From: Clostridia bacterium
Lineage (GTDB): Bacteria; Bacillota; Clostridia; Oscillospirales; Acutalibacteraceae
Length of the DNA: 64,000 bases
Reading direction: 5' to 3'
Assembly (NCBI GenBank): GCA_017502085.1
Contig: JAFVVQ010000062.1
Location: forward strand, 1-64,000
Position numbers and translations under genes: made by a program. The notes beneath the pieces are model-generated. The model made no database searches. It was not told where the DNA came from and saw nothing but the letters and a program-made list of their open reading frames with translations. This document shows positions 55,753-61,960 of the stretch, piece by piece; the first letter of the stretch is position 1; every line of letters starts with the position of its first letter.

Positions 55753-56889
55753 TATTCTGATGACCGTTTTTCTTTCACCGAATGAGAGCACGTAGCTTTC
55801 GGCGGTGTTGTCTGTTCTCGGAGGATAGTCGGATGAAACGATATGAGCCTTGCAACCGAGAGCATCTTCTGCTTTTTTCTCGGAGACGTTTGCGTAACTG
55901 TCAGCTCTTGTGCGGACAATCAGGTTCTTTTCGCAGACGATATAATCCTGCGTTTTCAGGAATTTCGTCGGGTTGTTTGAGATGATAAATGAGGCATAAT
56001 CCTTTTCTGCATCATTTTCACGGAGCATCGGGAACATTGCCTGTGTCTTAAGTGATGTGTCAGTGCCGATATAATCCTGTGTAGCACCGCAATCGTGAAG
56101 CAGAATCAGTACCTTGCCGAGCATATCTTTCACTTCACACCAGCCGTTGTCAGTCCTCAGTTCGCCGAATGATTTGTAATCTCCCAGCATATCTGCGGGA
56201 GTGAAAAGTCTGTCACCCAGAGTTTCGCGCAGAGCAGAGTCAAGTTCAAGCGCATAGTCATAGCTGAAACCTTTCATATCTTCAAGCGGAACGATAATGC
56301 TTTTCGGCTCAATGATAACGGTGATAGGCAAGTGATTCGGATTGTTGTCAGACCACATTGCGATTTCTTTCATCGCAAGTGAAAAGTCGTAGCAGGTGGT
56401 AGTCATTTCGAGATAAGGCGAATGCATACAGGTGAACGAAACTTCTCCGTTACGGTCAAAGGTTTCGATATCCATTTCGATGCTCCTCACACCGTTGTTG
56501 AACTGGTCGGTGAGGGTTTCGCTTTTGAATTCGCCAAGAGCCTCGGGCACAAGACCGAAGGTGACGTCGGAAAGATTACGGTAAAGCTTTTTTGTGGCTT
56601 CAGTTGCCTCCGACTGATAACTGTTATGCGTTGCGATGAACCTCAATTCGTTGAATCTGAGACCCGCTTCGAGGTCTGCGTTGAGATCACCCGCATAAAA
56701 CGAAGCCTCGTCAACGGAAGCGATTTCACCGTTGGCATAGCTTCGGGTAAGCGCTTCAATGCGTTCAATCTGAGAAACGATATCCGCCTCAAGTCTCTGT
56801 GGATTAACTGAAAAAAGCGAAACGAAGGTAATTGCGGTTGAAATCAGTGCGGGTATGAATCTGATGAGATGCTTTAAAAATCCAAGCAT
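55747..56889 (-). CDS. Calcium-dependent phosphatidylinositol-specific phospholipase C-like protein
   Basis: 380 aa. An N-terminal hydrophobic segment (FIPALISTAITFVSLFSV) suggests export or membrane anchoring. The Ca-dependent PI-PLC family pattern is visible: first catalytic His in RFIATHNSYQS (about 85), a Ca-binding stretch NGVRSIEMDIETFD, second His in TCMHSPYLE, EPKS, and a C-terminal SSDYPPRTDN typical of the family end. It would cleave phosphatidylinositol or glycosyl-PI to a cyclic inositol phosphate. Bacteria of this group seldom make PI, so host or dietary lipids are possible targets. It follows the deoxyinosine glycosylase by 13 bp in the ribU operon. Confidence 0.8.
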   Translation of the reverse strand: MLGFLKHLIRFIPALISTAITFVSLFSVNPQRLEADIVSQIERIEALTRSYANGEIASVDEASFYAGDLNADLEAGLRFNELRFIATHNSYQSEATEATKKLYRNLSDVTFGLVPEALGEFKSETLTDQFNNGVRSIEMDIETFDRNGEVSFTCMHSPYLEMTTTCYDFSLAMKEIAMWSDNNPNHLPITVIIEPKSIIVPLEDMKGFSYDYALELDSALRETLGDRLFTPADMLGDYKSFGELRTDNGWCEVKDMLGKVLILLHDCGATQDYIGTDTSLKTQAMFPMLRENDAEKDYASFIISNNPTKFLKTQDYIVCEKNLIVRTRADSYANVSEKKAEDALGCKAHIVSSDYPPRTDNTAESYVLSFGERKTVIRIK

Positions 56890-56902
56890 AGTTTTTCTCC
56901 GT

Positions 56903-57379
56903 TTATTCCTTGATTATTTTCCACGCATCAACAAGTTTTTCAATGCTCCATGCGGCATTTGCGGGGCTTGTTGACGGCAGACAGATTGCTTTGATTCCTG
57001 TTTTCGGATAAGTATATTTGTTATAGTGTTTTTCTGCGGTCTTGCCGTTGACGATAATTTTGTCAACCTTACTGTTTTTCAGTATGACAGAGAGATCGTT
57101 TGCGGTTACGTTTCTTATTGTGCTGTCAGCAGAGCCTTCAATATCGCAGGACTCGATAACGTCCCACATTGCAAGGTGATTCTCAAGAATCATCTTCTTT
57201 TTTTCTTCAACGGTTTCAGGCTTCGGACAGCCGAGGACTTTTGCTGCAACAATCCAGAATCTGTTTTGCGGATGACCGTAGAAAAATGCGGTTTCCCTTG
57301 ATTTGACGGAGGGAAAAGAGCCGAGGATCAGAGTTTTTGATTCGCCGTCAAAGAGTGGCGGAATAGGATGCACTGTCAT
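56903..57379 (-). CDS. DNA-deoxyinosine glycosylase (UDG family 6-like)
   Basis: 158 aa. A small uracil-DNA-glycosylase-fold enzyme resembling hypoxanthine-DNA glycosylases (family 6): LILGSFPSVKSRETAFFYGH near the N-terminus (split: LILGSFPSVKS, FFYGHPQNRFW), LAMWDVIESCDIEGSADS with the conserved W-D, and LPSTSPANAAWS. It removes deaminated adenine from DNA. The ATG at 57379 lies one base after the ribU stop, so the gene is coupled to ribU; the longer frame to 57442 overlaps ribU. Probably under the same FMN riboswitch. Confidence 0.85.
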   Translation of the reverse strand: MTVHPIPPLFDGESKTLILGSFPSVKSRETAFFYGHPQNRFWIVAAKVLGCPKPETVEEKKKMILENHLAMWDVIESCDIEGSADSTIRNVTANDLSVILKNSKVDKIIVNGKTAEKHYNKYTYPKTGIKAICLPSTSPANAAWSIEKLVDAWKIIKE

Positions 57380-57380
57380 A

Positions 57381-57935
57381 TCAGACCACCGTGTATCTCG
57401 GCAGAATTTTTGAAAGGGGAGTGAAAACCACAAAGGTAACAACTGCGTTGATTGCGGCTTTTGCTAGGTTGAACGGAATGATTGCGGGGATGAGAAGCGA
57501 TGCAACCGTCTGAACGCCCGTACCCATAAAAATGCCCGTGAATATGAGATTCAGCGGAATCATAACAGCCGTCATAGCGATAACGCCGAGAACAAGACCT
57601 AGGATAAGAGACGGAATTGTTTTCTTGCGTCTGTAGATGATTGAAGGAATAAGAACGAGAACGCTTGAAGCCACGAAATGCATGACGAAGCCAATCCAGC
57701 CGCTTGCCGCACTGACTGTGAGCGCCTGAATCACGCATACCGCAAAGAGAATAAGGATCCCCGAAACGGGTCCGAGCATCATTGCACCGATAAGAACGGG
57801 TATGTCGGCAGGGTCATATTCAAGAAATGCGAAGCCGGGTATAAGCGGCAGATGAATAAAATAAACAAGAACGATCGAAACTGCGGTCAGCATTGCCATA
57901 AGTGAGGTGCCGACGATCTTTTGCGGTTTTTTCAT
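57381..57935 (-). CDS. ribU: Riboflavin ECF transporter substrate-binding component RibU
   Basis: 184 aa with about six membrane segments. It is the S component that binds riboflavin or FMN and works with a shared ECF energy module (not in the window). Typical features are the EYDPADIPVLIGAMMLGP loop, with the acidic residues and the GPVSG turn, and length 180-200 aa. The ATG at 57935 follows GGAGAG. The FMN riboswitch and its terminator lie directly upstream, which strongly supports the riboflavin assignment. It is first in the operon ribU-deoxyinosine glycosylase-PI-PLC. Confidence 0.93.
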   Translation of the reverse strand: MKKPQKIVGTSLMAMLTAVSIVLVYFIHLPLIPGFAFLEYDPADIPVLIGAMMLGPVSGILILFAVCVIQALTVSAASGWIGFVMHFVASSVLVLIPSIIYRRKKTIPSLILGLVLGVIAMTAVMIPLNLIFTGIFMGTGVQTVASLLIPAIIPFNLAKAAINAVVTFVVFTPLSKILPRYTVV

Positions 57936-57971
57936 ATTACTACTCTCCAATCTCTCGGTATGCTGAAAAAC

Positions 57972-57996
57972 AAAAAACGCCCCGTGAAAACAGAGC
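57972..57996 (-). terminator. FMN-riboswitch expression-platform terminator
   Basis: On the minus strand, GCTCTG and CGGGGC pair (with two G-U pairs) around TTTTCA, followed by GTTTTTTG. It lies between the aptamer and ribU. Confidence 0.75.
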
Positions 57997-58018
57997 ATAA
58001 ATGTCGAAAAATATCGGC

Positions 58019-58148
58019 ATTCTCTTTTATCCGGACTGTTACCGTCGGTTGCGGAATCTCACCGCATCAATAATCTTCCGATGAGTCGTGGTCTCATGTT
58101 TTTCAAAACCATTACCACCGGTGGGGAATCTCACCCCGCCCCGAGAAT
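58019..58148 (-). promoter_or_regulatory. FMN riboswitch (RFN element)
   Basis: On the minus strand the RFN signatures are present in order: GGGGCGGGGTGAGATTCC, CCACCGGTGGT, GAGACC, GCGGTGAGATTCCGC, AACCGACGGTAACAGTCC and GGAT. P1 is ATTCTC/GAGAAT at the two ends. It binds FMN and turns off the ribU operon. Confidence 0.96.
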
Positions 58149-58159
58149 TTCTTAATTTT

Positions 58160-58187
58160 ATTATAAACCGACGGGATGTTTTGTCAA
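58160..58187 (-). promoter_or_regulatory. Predicted promoter of the FMN-riboswitch operon
   Basis: On the minus strand, TTGACA, 16 bp, TATAAT, just upstream of the aptamer. Confidence 0.8.
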
Positions 58188-58230
58188 TAGTTTCAGGTTA
58201 AATTTTGTTGCGTAATTAATGATTTTTTGT

Positions 58231-58259
58231 TTGTAATTTTTTTATTAATATGGTAAAAT
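58231..58259 (+). promoter_or_regulatory. Possible promoter for yhaM
   Basis: TTGTAA, 17 bp, TAAAAT, 43 bp before the yhaM start, in an AT-rich stretch where chance matches are common. Confidence 0.4.
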
Positions 58260-58302
58260 AAATCTAACTGTAAATAATTGCTCTGTATCGGAGGTTATAC
58301 AT

Positions 58303-59277
58303 ATGAATTTCACTGCAATCGGCTCGGGACAGTCGCACGAAGGCTTCTGCCTGATCAAATCCGTCGATAAAAAGATTACCGCCAAGGGAGTGCCGTATCT
58401 CGACCTCATCCTTGCGGATAATGACGGCGAAATCAGTGCGAAACTCTGGGATTATAAGGAGTCGCCCTCGAATACTTTTGAAAAGTTTGATTTTGTTAAG
58501 GTGAGAGGCAGTTACGTGCCTTTTAACGATATGATTCAGTTCAGAGTCGAAAGAATCCGTTGCGTAATACCCGAGGATAACGTCAGAATCGAGGACTACG
58601 TGCCTTCAGCCTGCCATTCGGGTGAAGCGATGCTTGAAGAAATTGAAAAAATCGTGGAGAATTTCGACGATGGCGAGCTTAAACTGCTTGTTTCAAGGGT
58701 GATTGAAGAATACAGAGAGAAGCTTCTTTACTGGCCTGCGGCAAAGAATCTCCATCACGCCGTGCGAAGCGGTCTGCTGATGCATACTCTTTCCATTCTC
58801 CGCCTTGCAAAGGGCGTCTGCTCGATTTACCGCTACGTTAATTATGATTTGCTTTGTGCGGGTGCAATTCTGCACGATATTGCAAAGATTGAAGAAATTG
58901 AGGTTGCATCAACGGGCATTGCAGGTGAGTATACCGTCAAGGGCAACCTTCTGGGTCATCTGGTTATGGGTGCTGTCAATATCGACCGAATCGGCAGAGC
59001 GAACGGCATTTCGGACGAAACCCTGACTCTTGTTGAGCATATGCTCATTTCTCACCACGGCACCCCCGAATTCGGGGCTGCAAAAATGCCGATGTTTATT
59101 GAAGCGGAGCTTCTTTCACAGCTTGACCTTCTCGATGCAAGGCTTTATGAAATGCATCATGCCGTCAGCGAAGTGGAAGTCGGCTCGTTCACACCCCGTC
59201 AGTGGGCGCTCGAAAACCGTAATCTGTATAATCACGGCAGATTCGGCGGCGAGGGAATCAATCTGATTGAAGAATAA
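58303..59277 (+). CDS. yhaM: 3'-5' exoribonuclease YhaM family protein
   Basis: 324 aa. An N-terminal OB fold (about 10-95) binds nucleic acid; the C-terminal HD domain holds the metal ligands in LHHAVRSGLLMHTLS, ILHDIAK (about 188-194), GHLVMG and MLISHHGTPEFGA. The order OB-HD and the length match YhaM, which trims RNA (and single-stranded DNA) 3' ends. The ATG follows CGGAGG. It is followed by the DUF2804 gene after 30 bp and may be co-transcribed with prmA. Confidence 0.93.
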   Translation: MNFTAIGSGQSHEGFCLIKSVDKKITAKGVPYLDLILADNDGEISAKLWDYKESPSNTFEKFDFVKVRGSYVPFNDMIQFRVERIRCVIPEDNVRIEDYVPSACHSGEAMLEEIEKIVENFDDGELKLLVSRVIEEYREKLLYWPAAKNLHHAVRSGLLMHTLSILRLAKGVCSIYRYVNYDLLCAGAILHDIAKIEEIEVASTGIAGEYTVKGNLLGHLVMGAVNIDRIGRANGISDETLTLVEHMLISHHGTPEFGAAKMPMFIEAELLSQLDLLDARLYEMHHAVSEVEVGSFTPRQWALENRNLYNHGRFGGEGINLIEE

Positions 59278-59307
59278 TCAAAACTTGAATATACAGGAGG
59301 AACGATT

Positions 59308-60336
59308 ATGAGAAACCACGAAGTTACAAAAGTTCAGCCCCTTCTTAAAGAAGACGGAAGTCTCAGGGAACCCGGTTGGTCAAGAAAGCTTGTTCAGGTT
59401 TATGACCGCAACGCAATCAAGGCTCCCAAGTTCAGAATCAAGGAATGGGATTATTATCTTGTTTTGTCCGAAAAGAATAATTTCGGCGTAGCGTTCACAA
59501 TTTCGGATGACGGCTATATCGGTCTGCAGTCAGTCAGCCTTCTCGATTTTTCAAAACCCTGGGAGCATACCGAAACAATCCTCAATTTCCTGCCGATGGG
59601 CAAATTCAAGCTCCCTCCCACAAGCGAAAAAGGTGACACCGTTTATCACGATAAGAGACTTGATATGGAATTCAGAGTCACCGAGGGTCAGCGCAGAATT
59701 GTCTGCAATTTTAAGAATTTCCTTGACGGCAAGACCTTCTCCTGCGATATTACACTTGCACAGCCTGAAATGGATACAATGGTTATCGCAACTCCCTGGA
59801 AAGAAAAGAAAACCGCTTTCTACTACAATCAGAAAATCAACTGTATGAGAGCAAGCGGTAAGGTTAATTTCGACGGCAAGGAATATATTTTCGATCCCTC
59901 AACCGATTTCGGTACTCTTGACTGGGGCAGAGGCGTATGGACTTACGATAACACATGGTACTGGGGATCAGGAAATATGGATATTGACGGTCATTCTTTC
60001 GGCTTCAATATCGGCTACGGTTTCGGCGATACAACTGCCGCAAGCGAAAACATTCTTTTCTATGACGGTGTTGCGCATAAGCTTGATGACGTCAAGTTCC
60101 ACATTCCCGAAAACAGCTATACAGACCCGTGGAAATTCACCTCGAATAACGGCAGATTCGAAATGGATTTCGTTCCGATTATCGACAGAGCTGCAAAGAT
60201 TGATATCAAGGTCATCATCACAGACCAGCATCAGGTATTCGGCAGACTCAGCGGTAAGGTGGTGCTTGATAACGGCAAGGTTATCGAGGTCAAGAATATG
60301 CTCTGTTTTGCGGAAGACGTACACAATAAATATTGA
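59308..60336 (+). CDS. DUF2804 domain protein
   Basis: 342 aa, cytoplasmic, beta-rich. It resembles the DUF2804 family: opening with LLKEDGSLREPGWSRK, IKEWDYYLVL, a middle DFGTLDWGRGVW and NTWYWGSGNMDIDG, and FNIGYGFGDTTAASEN. The biochemical function of the family is not known to me; the lipocalin-like pattern suggests a hydrophobic ligand. RBS AGGAGG. It sits between yhaM and prmA in one transcription unit. Confidence 0.78.
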   Translation: MRNHEVTKVQPLLKEDGSLREPGWSRKLVQVYDRNAIKAPKFRIKEWDYYLVLSEKNNFGVAFTISDDGYIGLQSVSLLDFSKPWEHTETILNFLPMGKFKLPPTSEKGDTVYHDKRLDMEFRVTEGQRRIVCNFKNFLDGKTFSCDITLAQPEMDTMVIATPWKEKKTAFYYNQKINCMRASGKVNFDGKEYIFDPSTDFGTLDWGRGVWTYDNTWYWGSGNMDIDGHSFGFNIGYGFGDTTAASENILFYDGVAHKLDDVKFHIPENSYTDPWKFTSNNGRFEMDFVPIIDRAAKIDIKVIITDQHQVFGRLSGKVVLDNGKVIEVKNMLCFAEDVHNKY

Positions 60337-60349
60337 TTTGGAGAACAGT

Positions 60350-61276
60350 ATGGATTGGACAGAAATTAAAATAACAGTCAACGCAGACGATGTTGACAGA
60401 GCGGGGGATATCGCCCATATGGTGGTGCCCTACGGCATTTACATAGAGGATTACAGAACTCTTGAAGAAGAAGCATGGCAGATTGCAAGAATCGACCTCA
60501 TAGACGAGGATTTACTTGCAAAGGACAGAACGAAGGGTATCGTTCACATTTATATTTCTCCCGAAGAAAATCCCGCCGAAGCAGTTTCGTTCCTTTCGGA
60601 AAGACTTACGGCAGAGGGCATTGGCTACGAAATCGACGAAGCCGTGTGCAAAAATGCGGATTGGGAGAATAACTGGAAGAAATATTTCAAGCCTATGCCC
60701 GTTGGTGAGCGTCTTCTTATCCGTCCCATCTGGGAGCAGGAATTTGAAGCGGGCAACAGAGCGGTTATACATCTTGAGCCTGGTCTAGCATTCGGCTCAG
60801 GTACTCACGACACAACCAGACTTTGCCTTGAAAGTATCGAGAAATATGCGGAAAACGGCAAAACTATGCTCGATATCGGTTGCGGAAGCGGTATTCTTTC
60901 CGTTGCCGGTCTTCTTCTCGGAGCGGATTCTGCAGTCGGTGTTGATATTGATGCTCTTGCCGTTAAAACCGCAAGGGAAAACGGCGAAACAAACGGCTTC
61001 ACCGAGCCGCAGTATACCGTATTGCAAGGCTCGACGACCGACAAGGTCAGCGGCAGATTTGATATTGTTGCCGCAAATATTGTTGCAGATATCATCGTTA
61101 TGCTCTGTGAAAACGTCAAGGATTATATGAATCCCGATGCGGTATTCATCACTTCGGGCATCATTGTGCCCCGTGAGGATGATGTTCTTGCGGCATTCGA
61201 AAAGAACGGTTTTGAGGTTATCGCACGTCACGAAAGCGGCGGATGGCTCTGCTTCGAAACAAAGGTGAAAAGCTGA
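60350..61276 (+). CDS. prmA: Ribosomal protein L11 methyltransferase
   Basis: 308 aa. It trimethylates ribosomal protein L11 using SAM. An N-terminal substrate-recognition domain (1-100) is followed by W-x-x-N-W-K-K-Y-F-K-P, HLEPGLAFGSGTHDTT, the SAM motif MLDIGCGSGILSV, GVDIDALAVKTA and the catalytic-site NIVADII. The ATG at 60350 follows TTGGAGAA; the longer frame from 59918 reads the previous gene out of frame. Usually it lies after dnaJ. The stop overlaps the next start by one base. Confidence 0.95.
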   Translation: MDWTEIKITVNADDVDRAGDIAHMVVPYGIYIEDYRTLEEEAWQIARIDLIDEDLLAKDRTKGIVHIYISPEENPAEAVSFLSERLTAEGIGYEIDEAVCKNADWENNWKKYFKPMPVGERLLIRPIWEQEFEAGNRAVIHLEPGLAFGSGTHDTTRLCLESIEKYAENGKTMLDIGCGSGILSVAGLLLGADSAVGVDIDALAVKTARENGETNGFTEPQYTVLQGSTTDKVSGRFDIVAANIVADIIVMLCENVKDYMNPDAVFITSGIIVPREDDVLAAFEKNGFEVIARHESGGWLCFETKVKS

Positions 61277-61935
61277 TGCGTATTCAGGATGAACTCAGGG
61301 AGTTCCTGCTTGAAAAAGGAGTTTCCGACGTCGGATTCTTTGTTGCGGATGACGGGCCGCTCCCTTTCGGTGTGAGTATTGTTGTCAGGCTTTCCGAAGC
61401 GATAATAGAGGAGATCGAAGATGAGCCGACGCATACCTATTTCAACCATTACCGCAACATCAACGCATTTATCGATGCAATGCTTCTGCAAACGGGACTT
61501 TTTCTGCAAAGAAAAGGTTATCGCTATATAACGGTAGCGGCATCGCAGAGCATCAATAAGGACGGTTGGAATTATTCGGGCAGATATTCCCACAAAAAAG
61601 CAGCCTGCCTTGCGGGGCTTGGCTCGGTCGGCAGAAATTCGTTGTTTCTTCATTCGGAATACGGCAGCTTCGTGCGTCTCGGAACAGTTTTCACAGACTG
61701 TGAATTTGACGTTTCCGATGTTGAAATCAAGAATATCTGCAACGGGTGCGATCTGTGTGTGAAAGCTTGTCCTGCAAAGGCAATCAAGGGTATTGACTGG
61801 TATCCGGGCATCCCAAGGGAAGAAGTGTTTGATCCCGAAGCCTGCAGTACCTTTATGAAAACAAAATTTCAGAAAATAGGCAGAGGCTCCGTTTGCGGAA
61901 TATGTATGAGCGTCTGCCCGATGAACAAAAGATAA
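61276..61935 (+). CDS. Double 4Fe-4S cluster protein, epoxyqueuosine reductase-like
   Basis: 219 aa. Two ferredoxin-type clusters lie near the C-terminus, CNGCDLCVKACPAKAI and CGICMSVCPM, after a QueG-like block (KKAACLAGLGSVGRNSLFLH). It is shorter than QueG (about 300-390 aa) and lacks much of the cobalamin-binding half, so it is a relative rather than QueG itself; tRNA or corrinoid electron transfer is possible. Translation is coupled to prmA (TGATG). An AAGGAAG RBS after it leads to the mannosidase gene. Confidence 0.82.
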   Translation: MRIQDELREFLLEKGVSDVGFFVADDGPLPFGVSIVVRLSEAIIEEIEDEPTHTYFNHYRNINAFIDAMLLQTGLFLQRKGYRYITVAASQSINKDGWNYSGRYSHKKAACLAGLGSVGRNSLFLHSEYGSFVRLGTVFTDCEFDVSDVEIKNICNGCDLCVKACPAKAIKGIDWYPGIPREEVFDPEACSTFMKTKFQKIGRGSVCGICMSVCPMNKR

Positions 61936-61960
61936 ATCATTACAAGGAAGATAAAAAACT

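Noticed and set aside
59918..60349. A 452-aa fusion ahead of PrmA
   Set aside because: The extra 144 residues read the DUF2804 gene out of frame; PrmA begins at 60350 with its own RBS.
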